Shown here in pieces: positions 13,050 to 21,862 of a DNA stretch of 64,000 bases. The notes under the pieces were generated by a model, which ran no database searches, had not been told where the DNA came from, and saw only the letters and a list, made by a program, of their open reading frames with translations. The stretch is from positions 6,819,501-6,883,500 of the forward strand of contig JAYKKM010000047.1 in NCBI GenBank assembly GCA_035772405.1. Reading direction: 5' to 3'. The translations under genes and the position numbers were made by a program. This stretch comes from Chrysogorgia sp. JL179-B06 (taxonomy: Eukaryota; Cnidaria; Anthozoa; Scleralcyonacea; Chrysogorgiidae). Position 1 is the first letter of the stretch. Every line of letters begins with the position of its first letter.

Positions 13050-13646
13050 GAAAAACGTTTAAGTTACCAGGCTGGAACACCATGCATCACTTGGAATGAT
13101 CATGTTCAAAACCTGACGTCCAAGATAAAGCAGCGCCTTGCTATCTTAAGAAGAGTAAAACACTTATTACCATCTGATGCCCGCCTTACTTTATTTAACG
13201 CACTTGTCCTCCCTCTATTTGATTATGCAGATGTTATATGGGGTGATAAGAACAATATAACTCTGATGAACGCTCTACAAGTTCAGCAAAACAAGGCAGC
13301 CAAGTTAATACTAAACAAACCCATGCGCTCTTCTGCCACCCAAGCCTTGGAGACCTTAAACTGGAAACGTCTGGATGGTCGACGTCATGAACATCGCTGT
13401 ACCTTTATTTTTAAATGTCTAAACAACGTTTTTGATTCAAACTTTGAAATACTGCCAAATAGTAATTTCCACCAATATCATACTAGAAACAAGGCCAAAC
13501 TCCATTTGCCAAGAGCTAAGACAAACTGGGGAAAACATAAATTAATTTACCACGCTCTGAACGATTATAATAATTTAAATTCAGACCTTTCTAATACTAA
13601 GTCACTCTCACTGTTCAAACTTAAATTAGGTAAATTATCCTCTTAA
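13050..13646 (+). pseudogene. LINE reverse transcriptase, C-terminal end
   Basis: The frame is open well upstream of its first ATG (13,266): it contains TWNDHVQNL, the region LTLFNALVLPLFDYADVIWG, then LQVQQNKAAKLILNKP and a tail with YHTRNKAKLHLPRAKTNWGK. This succession is typical of the last 200 residues of LINE ORF2. It ends at a natural-looking stop, followed by a 3' UTR with GGTGACATGGGCTCCC and an ATT-repeat tail. It lacks the N-terminal two thirds, part of which lies inverted just upstream. Confidence 0.75.
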
Positions 13647-13769
13647 TTACTAATATGTAATCATATCTATAGCTTATTATCTTTTATTCACTTATTTCAT
13701 TTATGTCACACAGGGCCCCATTGAAAAACACTTCGGTGACATGGGCTCCCTGTTTAAATATTATTATTA

Positions 13770-13944
13770 AGTAGTAGGAAACTGAGAGTTCTAACTCACC
13801 TCACCCTGAGTCAGTAAGTTTCCACTCGTTCGCTCGCTACCCTCGACTTCCCCAACATTTCCCCACCATTTCGCTCTCGCTCACTCGCTCATGCTTCATA
13901 AAAAAAAATTTCCACATGTTTTTCACATGTGGAGATTTGATGAG
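13770..13944. repeat. Left terminal repeat of Element A (inner limit unknown)
   Basis: The tip AGTAGTA is shared with B and C. The following 100 bp contain CTCGCTC/CACTCGTTCGC motifs. A short hairpin, CCACATG..CATGTGG, lies at 13,911-13,933 just beyond the stop of the first small gene and could end transcription. Without the right end of A the repeat length cannot be set. Confidence 0.55.
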
Positions 13945-14097
13945 TTAGTAATCTTCTGGGATATCCGGGACTTCCTCGTGTATGTTTTCTTCCATTCTTC
14001 CTTCAATTGCTTTTTCGAGCACGGTATAAATTTCGTAATATTCTTCTTCCGTTTGAACATGTCTGAAAAGTTCTTCTAGTTTTTGTTTTACACTCAT
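13945..14097 (-). CDS. Small acidic protein, 50 aa, next to Element A end
   Basis: A 50-residue frame starting MSVKQKLEELFRH and ending EVPDIPEDY, rich in E, with a likely amphipathic helix over the first 35 residues. It lies between the polymerase C-terminus and the element end, in polymerase orientation. It has no counterpart in B, where the polymerase stop is only 22 bp from the terminal repeat. The function is unknown. Support is the clean frame, the position and the charged, non-repetitive composition; it is below the usual gene-finder size. Confidence 0.45.
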   Translation of the reverse strand: MSVKQKLEELFRHVQTEEEYYEIYTVLEKAIEGRMEENIHEEVPDIPEDY

Positions 14098-14139
14098 TAC
14101 CAACATCTTTCTCTACTTTATTTAGTAAAACCTTTTAAA

Positions 14140-15138
14140 CTATTTCTCGATTCGCCAATGACCTAGTGCCAATGTATTGATCCTATCAGGTAGGATGTAC
14201 CGCTTATCATCGTTTCCGCTTAGAGCTGTCTTATTGACAGATTCTGTGAATATTTCGTGTTTCCGCGATCTAAAAGTGTTCATGGTTCGCATTTGACTTT
14301 GTCCGGAGAACAGGCAATCTTTGTAGTCTTGGAATGTAATAGACTTTTCTACAACACCCTTTTTAACTCCCTTACACTTCTTCTGAGTTTTCTCGAGTTC
14401 TCTACACGCGTAGAGTTTTGCTCTTAGTCCTACAAATTCTTGGATTTGCTCGCCGGAGTTCTCGTCCTTCATCATGCCTAGAACTTTTTTGTTGTGTCCG
14501 ACTGGGATACAACTCGGGTGATCTTTGCCGTACGCCGATGTGTCAAACCTAGTTGGTACGTCTGCACTAATGTCTTTGTAGAAGTCCTCTGTTTGAATCT
14601 TGTACACAAAAGAGTCTGTGTCTGTGAACAGTAACTCAGCTTTGTCTCCGTATTTGGGTTTGATATAGTCATAGTGAAACTCATACATCACTGTCTTACT
14701 CAGATCTAAGATACTCATCCCTAAATATACTGGCTTGTTAAACTTTACACTCGTCCTCTTCATGTGCACCGCTACTAGGTCTTCGCTAAATATAGTTCTG
14801 TGGTGGTAGTTAGGCTTAGCCACTAGTTTCCTCATCTTCTCCTCGCTGGTCACTAGTTGAATATCCACTCTGTTTCTAATATTCTCCATCGTCTTCCCAA
14901 AGACGCTGTTATTCATCAGCTTGAAGAAATCCTGTTCGAAGTTGTTCTTGGCTTTTGTCCTAAGGTTAGTGTTGAGCGCTATGTACTCACCCATCCACGG
15001 ACTTTCCTTGAATGTGATGCCCCTGTGAATTTTGGTGAGCTTCAACCCTAGTTTGATGTACATCTCTAGATTCTTCTTATGAATAACATACTTAGTCTTA
15101 TTGTTCAGGTTTGGGATTAGCTTCTCCACTTTGTTCAC
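14140..15138 (-). pseudogene. polB: DNA polymerase B, C-terminal fragment (Element A)
   Basis: This is the palm and thumb part of a protein-primed family B polymerase. Visible are KLMNNSVFGKTMEN (polymerase motif B, K-x3-NS-x-YG type) and LLFTDTDSFVY (motif C, the catalytic DTDS), followed by a KLYACRE lysine-tyrosine motif and a conserved tail with ERFDT-like and DDKRYIL segments. It follows the N-terminal fragment after a frame change, and compared with Element B about 25 residues are missing between the two fragments. The two frames can therefore not be read as one protein, and Element A is not able to copy itself. Confidence 0.9.
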
Positions 15139-15211
15139 TGTAACTCTTCTGGTGCTAGTGGATAGTCGTTATGTGCGTCGTGTAAGTGCTGTGGATATTC
15201 TAAATCTACTT

Positions 15212-17875
15212 CTAGAATACAAGGTACGTTACATCTCGCCAGTTCTCTAAATCGCTGTGCTCCTCTTCGCTCTGCTTCGAGTCACTCATCCACTTAAAGT
15301 CACTCACTGGGAGTGGCATGCTCATTGCAGCTCCGTACAAGTTGTTAGCGTCTAAGTAAGGTAAGTAGATACTAGGTTTCTTAGGATCGTACGTACTGTC
15401 TCCTGTGTGTTCCTTACCCTTGAGATAGTCCATGTACTTGTTGTTTGCCTTCGCATGTCTTTTTGTAATGGTAGAGACTCCACCGCGAATTCCTTTTTCA
15501 ATCATCAATAACATGTCTATGTCTGTTAGCAAATCTAGTTCTACTTTTGTCGTCTTCAGGAGAACGTCCCAAGACAATCCTGGAGATGTGAAGTAGAACG
15601 CAGGATCTAGTGTATAATTCTTTTTGCACACTTTCCTAAAATTCTCAAACACGTCCTCTAACAGCATAACGTCTGTTTTGAGATACAAGTTGTGGTAGTC
15701 TCTCATTGTCTTCATCCCAAAGTGTTTCCACACATTTTTTGCATGTGTGTAGTCATCGTCAGTTATGTCAGAGTCTGTAAGCTTTGAGTAAAACTTGTCT
15801 TTTGGAGGTAGTGATGTCTCTCTGAGTTTCTCTAGAGAGTCCACGTACTCATAGGGATAGACTCCTTTCTTTGAAACTAACTCAAAGTCATTTTTGAACA
15901 CTCTCTTAGTAGACGTTAAGTCTTCTGACATTAGGTTTTTGACTAGTTTGTCTAGACTAGAAGCCATGAACTTAAAACTGTCTAGGAATCTTATCTCTCT
16001 AGTAATGTCTTTTACCTTACCGTCCTTACCTAAGTAGTGGTCCACCACCACGTCTTTGCTGAAGGAGATGTACTTCTCCTCGTTGTTAGGAATACACTTA
16101 ATGTTTCCTTCTGTTACTCCTAAACTTTTGATGAATAAGTGAGCATCATAACCAGAGAGATTGTGAAAAATAACGGGTACGAACTTAGGTAATTTATGCT
16201 TGAGGTTACAACTGTTGTGTGCAGCACCTCTGAACTTGCCAGTTAGGTGACAATGGTCTCTTACTTTTCGATCTTTTTCAAACCCTTCTTCCCCACACAA
16301 CCAACATATGTCAGTGTTCTCGTACACGTTTTTATCCTCAGAGTTGTAGACCATTGGTTTCACGACCTTAAACTTCTCGTACACGTTCAACACAGCTTTC
16401 TCCACTTCTAACACAAACTTTTCACCTATATTCTCGTCAGGTAGAGATTTTGTGTAAAGATAAGGTTCTTCCCAATGAAGGTTGTCGTCAAAACATTTAA
16501 GATGAAAACAGAACCCAGAAGGTGTGTGGTGTTGGTATTGGGTTGTGGAACTATGGTTAGGATTATTTGTACAGGTAGGTATAGATTCTATGAAAGATTC
16601 AAAGTCTGCATAGATTACAAACGGTACGTCTTGTGTCTTGTAATTATTCGTAAATTTTACTGTGTCACCAGGTTTTGGCATTTCTGTTCTGATACTGTCT
16701 ACATTTGAGCAATATTCATCATGTTTCTCAAGTACTTTTTCGCTAGTGAAACTATTGAGACACCGATGACAATAGTGAATCTTACCATGATGTTTACTTT
16801 TTGTGCTAGACAATAGTCTGCTCATATTTTTAATCCATGTGTAATGTGCGTTTACCTTTCCGTCGTCGTCCTCCTCTGTGATGTACAGTATGTTGATAGT
16901 GTCTTTAGAGTTTCCTTGAATGAGAAGTGGGTAGACTCCTACTTTGTCTTCGTATCCAAATACATTCACACCTATTTTGTTTTTCTTACTGAATTTTTTC
17001 ACGTCTGTGAGTGGTGTGGGAAATGAAATACCTGTCCAGTCAAACTTTTCACTCTCTTTCCTTAGTTCTTCACTTAACCTATCTGAATTTGTTTGTCTCA
17101 ACGTTCTTGCAGAGGTAATAGACCACTTGAAGCACTCGTTGTCTTTCTTGTTTTGAACGTTGACAATAGCTTTCTTTCTAACTAAGATTGCTGGTGTAGG
17201 AATGTAAGAGGATCCACTCATTGGTTTGTATGTGTCGAGGTGTATGTCTAATTTCACAACACTTAGGATTCTCCAATTACTTCCTCTCTTCAAATAGGTC
17301 GCTAAACTCTCTAAGATCTTGCCTATCATTGTATCGTAGACTTCGTCATGGTCTGTCTCAGATAGTATTATGCTTGTGAGAGAATGAAACATCGCCACAG
17401 ATTCCACGTCTCCATCGTCGGTTGTTCTCACCATAACACATTCCAGAATAAACTTTGTCTTTAATCCTTTCTTCTTCACGAGTTCACTTGTCCAAAGATC
17501 TTGTACTTGAGTTTTTGTACTCTCCAAGAAAGTTTTAGGATCTACTTTTTCTGGTGCATCTATCGTATAACTCTCTGAGAATCCACGTAGAGCAGTTTCT
17601 GATCTTTCCACGACCTGATCTTGTGCATCGTAAAACACTTCTTCTTCTGGTTCATCCACCTTGTTACCGAGTAGAGAATTGACCTTATTCTTGAGAGTTG
17701 TGAAAGCTGTAGCGACTCCTTTTTTAACTGGTCCTGGCGTGTGAGCGACAAACCAGTCAGACCACTCACTAAGTTTGTCTTTCATGTAGGATTTTGGTGG
17801 AGCGGTAGTTGGTTCTGGAGTACCAACAACCCAACTATACCAACTACTTAATTTAGATTTCAAGTAATTTGTCAT
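15212..17875 (-). pseudogene. polB: DNA polymerase B, N-terminal fragment (Element A)
   Basis: The 887-codon frame carries, in order: two copies of a W-x2-W helix motif near residues 8-50 (KLSSWYSWVVG, KLSEWSDWFVAHTP), the LRGFSESYTI region, a C2H2-like finger (CHRCLNSF) near 370, Exo I IYADFES (~418), an endonuclease-VII-like zinc module with RDHCHLTGKFRGAAH (~540), Exo II FHNLSGYDAHLF (~570), Exo III YHNLYLKTDVMLLED (~725) and polymerase motif A DANNLYGAAM (~845). The frame ends early by a one-base shift near 15,225. The start is preceded by ACACTATAATAAAGAAC, the start-site motif of Element A. Confidence 0.92.
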
Positions 17876-17962
17876 AGTTCTTTATTATAGTGTTATTTTT
17901 AAACATAAAAAAAAAAGTTGATTTTCAAAAAAAAATTAATCTTTTGAAAAACATGTTTTTTT

Positions 17963-18145
17963 TTAGTCTGACTCATAACCTGAGTCCTCTTCATTGTTCA
18001 AAAACTGTTCGTACTCATCATCATCTAGAAGACCAAGTAGAAAGTAAAATATTGCGTTTGGTGAGCTTTGTTCGTCAACAATTCTTAGAAGTAGGTCTAA
18101 AGTAATCTCACCATCTTCGTTGGTGTAGAGTCTATTGAATATCAT
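17963..18145 (-). CDS. Small acidic protein, 60 aa (Element A)
   Basis: A 60-residue frame, start MIFNRLYTNEDGEI, end NNEEDSGYESD, with net strong negative charge and a likely helical middle. It is one of a row of small minus-strand genes downstream of the nuclease and upstream of the polymerase. I do not recognise it. An early regulator or DNA mimic would suit the charge, but that is guesswork. No relative is visible in B or C. Confidence 0.45.
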   Translation of the reverse strand: MIFNRLYTNEDGEITLDLLLRIVDEQSSPNAIFYFLLGLLDDDEYEQFLNNEEDSGYESD

Positions 18146-18172
18146 AAGTGTAGAGTTTGGTACATGTTGTCT

Positions 18173-18277
18173 TTATCCAAGAAACTCAAACAAGAGCACA
18201 AGTCTCAACATCCTTGTGTCTTCATTAAACCAAATACTGTGTATTTCTTCAACAAGTTCTTCTCTTGAAATGTTCAT
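18173..18277 (-). CDS. Small protein, 34 aa (Element A)
   Basis: A 34-residue frame, start MNISREELVEEI, end LVLLFEFLG. It is called because it is preceded, about 15 bp upstream, by ACACTATAATAAAGAG, the same start-site motif that precedes confirmed genes of this element, and because it fills the gap between two other small genes. It is mixed charged and hydrophobic, with no recognised domain. Confidence 0.35.
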   Translation of the reverse strand: MNISREELVEEIHSIWFNEDTRMLRLVLLFEFLG

Positions 18278-18321
18278 TGTCTCTTTATTATAGTGTTTTT
18301 TTTTAAACAAAATATTGATTT

Positions 18322-18552
18322 TTACACTATCTCTTTACGGAGCGTGTACACAACTCCATCAACCACAAGACTTTTTCCTATTTTAATACGATAAGTAATA
18401 GATCCTGCAAACATGTCCAAACTGTTTGCTAATTCGAATATACTTTTGTATTTTGTTTCTTCACCTGTGTTCACATTAGTTTTAATCACAATCTGAGCGT
18501 GTTTTACACCTTTACAACGATCGTATCTCTTTGGTGCTTCTATAGCTTCCAT
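18322..18552 (-). CDS. NUMOD-like DNA-binding protein, 76 aa (Element A)
   Basis: The protein has an N-terminal basic half and a C-terminal segment, YKSIFELANSLDMFAGSITY..IGKSLVVDGVVYTL. It resembles the NUMOD/helix-turn-helix modules found in homing nucleases and viral regulators (SI-x-EAA..S-x-ITYRIK-x-GK..G-x-YTL). That suggests sequence-specific DNA binding without catalysis. It sits in the small-gene row of Element A and has no equivalent in B or C. The assignment rests on pattern resemblance only. Confidence 0.5.
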   Translation of the reverse strand: MEAIEAPKRYDRCKGVKHAQIVIKTNVNTGEETKYKSIFELANSLDMFAGSITYRIKIGKSLVVDGVVYTLRKEIV

Positions 18553-18588
18553 CTCTAGTGTCTCTCTAATCTCATTACGACTCGCATT

Positions 18589-18738
18589 TCATTTTAGTTT
18601 GACTCCTCGCTCTTTCGCGATAGCTTTTAGATCTCTAAGAGTTTGATGGTCGTCCTTCTCTTTTTTTGGTTTTGGTTTTCTTATGTACTTAACTTTTGGT
18701 TTTTGAATTTTGTTGAGTGATCCTTTTGGTCGTGTCAT
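18589..18738 (-). CDS. Basic small protein with SAP-like helix, 49 aa (Element A)
   Basis: The frame starts MTRPKGSLNKIQKPK, has a lysine/proline-rich middle and ends LRDLKAIAKERGVKLK. That last stretch resembles the first helix-loop of SAP/Rho-N type nucleic-acid-binding motifs. It is preceded by ACACTATAATAAAGAG four bases before the ATG, identical to the motif upstream of the neighbouring genes. It is likely a small DNA-binding protein; the evidence is composition and the start motif. Confidence 0.45.
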   Translation of the reverse strand: MTRPKGSLNKIQKPKVKYIRKPKPKKEKDDHQTLRDLKAIAKERGVKLK

Positions 18739-18761
18739 CTCTTTATTATAGTGTATTTTTT

Positions 18762-19049
18762 TTATTTTAAACCTTTCACGTACTCTAATATCTCTATAAC
18801 AGTAGTGATTAGATCATCACACACCAGTGTTTTCCATCCCATGTCGTTATATCTGTCTAAGACCTCTTTCTGGTTGCTAGACAATACTCCTGTTCCACCT
18901 GGATTCTTCAACTCAATACATAGACCATTGTACGTCTTGTGCGGGTTCATGATCATTATGTCTGGTTGTCCAGATTTGAAACCCTTTCTCCACATGTCTA
19001 TTCTCTTTTCTTCTGTGTCTTGTAACTCACCACCAGGTATGACTAACAC
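18762..19049 (-). pseudogene. VRR-NUC nuclease half of BRO-N fusion (Element A)
   Basis: The frame shows the PD-(D/E)xK nuclease core of the VRR-NUC type: TEEKRIDMWRKGFKSGQPDI, then LCIELKNPGGTG (catalytic E-x-K), then a final helix. In B and C this domain is fused in one frame to a BRO-N domain; here a frameshift near 19,100-19,140 separates it from its BRO-N half at 19,079-19,450. The C-terminal C2H2 finger found in B and C is absent, the frame ending at EYVKGLK. The copy is thus broken twice relative to its relatives. Confidence 0.75.
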
Positions 19050-19078
19050 GAGTTGTGGAAATCTTTTTCTTATCTCTT

Positions 19079-19450
19079 TTACAACTTCATAGTGAAGGTC
19101 TGTTTCACTCCTGATGGATAGCTGGTGATGCTTAACACTATACTGTAACTACCAGTTTTACGAATAGATGGTAGTACCTCTTTCATAAGCCACTTACGAA
19201 AGGTCTCAGCGGTGAGTAACTTACTTGAGAACACAAGTCTGAAGAGACCACTCTCATTAATTTCAAACTTTTTGCGTCCTTTTTGGTTGGTCAGTCTCTT
19301 CTCATCATTTCTGACATGATCTCTGATAGCTTTGTCTGGCTGCTTGTAACCTAGAACTTCAGCTACATCCTTTGCACACCACCAAGTCTCACCACCTTCA
19401 ATAGTGAGATTAATATTTTTATTCTCAAATACTTTAACGATGTTGCTCAT
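19079..19450 (-). pseudogene. BRO-N domain half of nuclease fusion (Element A)
   Basis: This is a BRO-N domain as in baculovirus repeated ORFs: TWWCAKDVAEVLGYKQPDKA, then DHVRNDEKR, then SGLFRLVFSSKL and FRKWLMKEVLPSIRKTG. BRO-N domains bind DNA. After about residue 105 the frame leaves the family sequence (a frameshift) and ends in unrelated residues; the nuclease continues in another frame at 18,762-19,049. The start is preceded by TAGTATAATAA, four bases before the ATG. Confidence 0.8.
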
Positions 19451-19516
19451 TTATTATACTATCATTTTTTAAGTAAAAATTTCCAAACAATTTTGTTTGG
19501 GAACTATAACTTTAAC

Positions 19517-20017
19517 TTAGAATCTCACACGTTCACGTTTAGGTTTTGGTTTTGTCTTCTCCTCCTTTTGATCTAAGATCACCAGTTCGTGGAGATACAA
19601 CTGTAGATGTGCGATCTCATCTTTGATGAAAACACTACACAAGTCTACAGCTGCGTTCACTTTGTAGTTTTTGAGTTTTGTCAACTCGCTAAACTCTATT
19701 TCCTCGTCGTCTTCTTTGAATGTTGAGAATGAATCTGGATTTACTTTGACATAGACTTTGTCGTCGTAGAGAGGACTTTTAACTCCTTTGACTGCGATGT
19801 CTTGATCTACAAGACTCTTTAGACAATCTTCTCTGACTTTCTTCAGTGTCTCTTGTTGGTTGTTGTCCAAACACAATGTTATTGTGAATTTCCTTGCGTC
19901 GAACTTACTTTCTTGAACACCAAATGTGAACACATTCTTGAACAGAATAGGTTTCATTTCAATATTCATTGTTGCGTTACCATATTTTTCGTTAGATTTG
20001 TAATTACTTAAGTTCAT
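19517..20017 (-). CDS. Unknown 166-aa protein, possible ssDNA-binding (Element A)
   Basis: The protein is 166 residues with alternating beta-type stretches (FKNVFTFGVQESKF, KFTITLCLDNNQQETL, KVYVKVNPDSF, VNAAVDLCSVFI) and a charged tail with KPKPKRERVRF. The order resembles OB-fold single-strand DNA-binding proteins of phages and large DNA viruses, and a protein-primed polymerase system would need one. No motif proves it. It overlaps the coiled-coil gene upstream by four bases (ATGA). No counterpart is seen in B or C. Confidence 0.5.
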   Translation of the reverse strand: MNLSNYKSNEKYGNATMNIEMKPILFKNVFTFGVQESKFDARKFTITLCLDNNQQETLKKVREDCLKSLVDQDIAVKGVKSPLYDDKVYVKVNPDSFSTFKEDDEEIEFSELTKLKNYKVNAAVDLCSVFIKDEIAHLQLYLHELVILDQKEEKTKPKPKRERVRF

Positions 20018-20421
20018 GTTTTAGTAATATAGTTATAAGTCTTATATCCAACCCATCCTGCACTCGCGTACATTAATCCTTCTGTTATCGACAAATAGTT
20101 TTTCATCTCTGATGATGGTTTGTAGTAGTCGTGAAGTTGCGGTTCTCTGCGAAATGTTGCGGAAAGTAAGTCAAGAGCTGCGTTCGTATCATTTATGTTG
20201 CGGTTAGCATCTGACAAAGCAAGTCGTAGTCTCGCAAGTTTGTCTCTATGTTTAACTTCTTCTTCGTTCCATATTTCTTTCTCTCGCGCAAGTTTCTCTA
20301 CAGCAAGATTATGACGCTTCATTTCCTTACCATATTTGTTTCCATCTAGACTTTTGAATAGAAAACCTGCACCTGCAAATGCAAACGCGTTAAATATTCC
20401 TCCTGTCATCATAGTTGTCAT
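20014..20421 (-). CDS. Coiled-coil membrane protein, 135 aa (Element A)
   Basis: The N-terminus (residues 5-22, GGIFNAFAFAGAGFLF) is hydrophobic and Gly/Ala-rich. A long coiled coil follows (about 35-90, including LRLALSDANRNINDTN), then DYYKPSSEM and a C-terminal hydrophobic segment. The same architecture and key phrases (GGIFNA-x-AFAGAGF, LSDAN-x-DINDTNHAL, DYYKPS-x-EM) occur at 47,221-47,640 in B and 55,384-55,800 in C. It is a core gene of this Maverick group, but I know no function. A virion or membrane scaffold role would fit. Confidence 0.75.
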   Translation of the reverse strand: MTTMMTGGIFNAFAFAGAGFLFKSLDGNKYGKEMKRHNLAVEKLAREKEIWNEEEVKHRDKLARLRLALSDANRNINDTNAALDLLSATFRREPQLHDYYKPSSEMKNYLSITEGLMYASAGWVGYKTYNYITKT

Positions 20422-20542
20422 GTCTTTATTTTACGACAAAAATCATAACTCATCACGTAGTTGTCTAGAAATTCTACTATTGTTTTAATAGTACACCACC
20501 CTAAATCCCACTCTTCCACTAAACATTGCATAGTGTACTTCG

Positions 20543-20716
20543 TTACTCCATTGTCATCATAGTCAATGTGAGTGAGAACTCTTCCTCGTCAACGTCTTCG
20601 TCTTCTTCATTGATGTGGTGGTTGAGGAAACGTATCATTGTAACAACACCTGTTACATCATCACACCATACATCCTCTATCTCGCATAAAAACTCTCTTT
20701 TTGTTAGTACTTTCAT
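20543..20716 (-). CDS. Small acidic protein, 57 aa (Element A)
   Basis: The frame starts MKVLTKREFLCEIEDVW, has a poly-acidic middle (NEEDEDVDEEEF) and ends LTMMTME. The start faces the plus-strand gene at 20,736 across a 19-bp gap that reads TTTATTTACGACTATAATAA, giving a start motif in each direction. It is unrecognised. The acidic stretch and position resemble other small genes of this element. Confidence 0.42.
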   Translation of the reverse strand: MKVLTKREFLCEIEDVWCDDVTGVVTMIRFLNHHINEEDEDVDEEEFSLTLTMMTME

Positions 20717-20735
20717 TTATTTACGACTATAATAA

Positions 20736-20924
20736 ATGTTTACAGGAGCACGATCACGACAATCACATCTAGAAGATTACGCAATTAAAGTACTCAAACT
20801 AGAGAAAAAGATTACAGAGTTAGAGGATTACGCAAAGTTTCGCGTGAGGAAGATAAGTACTCTGGAGTTTGAGAACAAGCAGTTAAAAAGTCAACAAGAT
20901 AGCACGTTTGCTAAAAAGAAATAA
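20736..20924 (+). CDS. Coiled-coil small protein, 62 aa (Element A)
   Basis: The frame starts MFTGARSRQSHLEDYA. Nearly the whole protein is heptad-like (YAIKVLKLEKKITELEDYAK, then LEFENKQLKSQQ), ending in a lysine cluster. GACTATAATAA lies directly before the ATG. The second half of the coil repeats LEDYA. It is likely an oligomeric DNA-binding or adaptor protein; no family is recognised. It is one of the few plus-strand genes in the left half of A. Confidence 0.5.
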   Translation: MFTGARSRQSHLEDYAIKVLKLEKKITELEDYAKFRVRKISTLEFENKQLKSQQDSTFAKKK

Positions 20925-20998
20925 CTTTTTGAGTAACTTTTGAAAAAACAAAACTTTTTTCAGTTTTTGATTTTTAGTGACCGTTCTTTTTTTTTTTT

Positions 20999-21274
20999 TT
21001 ACAACTGTCTCGTAACGAGAGGGAGTCTCAAAATGAGACACTTTCGTGCCTCACTCACCTGTCTAGCAACACATTGTTCTTTGTGAGCAACAATTACCTG
21101 GCTAATACAAGATCCAACCACAATACCACAAACTGACGCATTTATCATTCGCATCCAGTAACTAAAACCAGGGCAAACCATATTTACCACCTTCTGTGAC
21201 ACAATAATACTTGAACACAACACTGAGATATCTAGTAGGCTTTCTTTTGAATACAAATTCATAACATCAACCAT
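20999..21274 (-). CDS. Small cysteine-rich membrane protein, 91 aa (Element A)
   Basis: The frame starts MVDVMNLYSKESLLDISVL, with hydrophobic stretches at about residues 15-32 and 40-65 (INASVCGIVVGSCISQVIV) and a basic tail. It is preceded by GTACTAATAA and then ATG. It lies beside the CTGTGAG/TTTGAGTAA array at 21,293-21,512, so the array sits between this gene and the divergent 108-aa gene. No counterpart in B or C; function unknown. Confidence 0.4.
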   Translation of the reverse strand: MVDVMNLYSKESLLDISVLCSSIIVSQKVVNMVCPGFSYWMRMINASVCGIVVGSCISQVIVAHKEQCVARQVSEARKCLILRLPLVTRQL

Positions 21275-21292
21275 TTATTAGTACAGTCACTA

Positions 21293-21512
21293 GCTTTTGA
21301 GTAACTTTTGAGTAACTTTTGAGTGTACTTGGTTTTACTGTTTTTTTACTTGAAAGTGTCTAAGAGAAACTGTGAGTAACTTTTGAGTAACTTTTGAGTA
21401 AACTTTGAGTGTACTGTGAGTGTACTGTGAGTAACTTTTGAGTAAACTTTGAGTGTACTTGGTTTTACTGCTTTTTTACTTGGAAGTGTCTGAGAAAAAC
21501 TGTGAGATAAAT
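21293..21512 (+). promoter_or_regulatory. Phased CTGTGAG / CTTTTGAGTAA array (Element A)
   Basis: At least a dozen copies of CTTTTGAGTAA, CTGTGAGTAA or CTTTGAGTGTA follow each other at 10-12 bp steps, and a unit of about 75 bp containing TGTACTTGGTTTTACTG is duplicated. The array stops 4 bp before the start region of the 108-aa gene. Arrays with the same word and spacing precede the homologous gene in B (46,533-46,585) and C (56,383-56,424). Confidence 0.7.
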
Positions 21513-21516
21513 AAAG

Positions 21517-21843
21517 ATGGAGATAACTAGTAACATTCCAGTGAAAATAAAAGATCCTAGAAAAGTAGAGGCAGGGAAAAGACTTGCTGCGATCAGTAAA
21601 GACGCGAAAGAGAAAAAAGCTCGTTGTAGAGTTGAGCAGGAGAAACAGTGTGAGCGAAGTGAAAGTGGTTTCAACTTTGGATACGTTATCGGGACGGTTG
21701 GTGCTATTACAGGTGTTGGTGCGCTATACTTCGCGTATCGCAACGATGCGTTAGCATACATACAAGACAAATCTCAAGACAAGTCTACGACTTTACCATT
21801 ACCACAATCTACTACAAACCCAATTCTCGAATCTTTCGACTAA
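21517..21843 (+). CDS. Small basic membrane protein, 108 aa (Element A)
   Basis: The N-terminal basic segment, IKDPRKVEAGKRLAAISKDAKE, is followed by FNFGYVIGTVGAITGVGALYF, a single membrane span near residues 48-70, and a polar tail ending ESFD. The segment KDPKRVxAGKRLAxISKxAKEKK and the span recur in B (46,612-46,956) and C (56,086-56,361). It is probably a virion membrane or DNA-condensing protein; no function is proven. In A it is read opposite to the polymerase; in B and C it is read with it. Confidence 0.75.
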   Translation: MEITSNIPVKIKDPRKVEAGKRLAAISKDAKEKKARCRVEQEKQCERSESGFNFGYVIGTVGAITGVGALYFAYRNDALAYIQDKSQDKSTTLPLPQSTTNPILESFD

Positions 21844-21862
21844 AAAACACTATAATAAAAGA

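Larger units (their letters stand above)
12430..13769. mobile_element. Non-LTR retrotransposon copy with inverted 5' half
   Basis: Reverse-transcriptase sequence from the middle of the protein lies on the minus strand (about 12,440-13,030), while the C-terminal end and 3' tail lie on the plus strand (about 13,050-13,769). The tail ends in ATTATTATTA directly before Element A. At the junction the inverted half shows its most 5' part, which is what twin priming during insertion produces. The stretch 12,022-12,430 before it holds a minus-strand frame without recognisable content and a TCGACGTCG-rich patch at 12,350-12,410 that resembles a repeat end. Confidence 0.7.
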
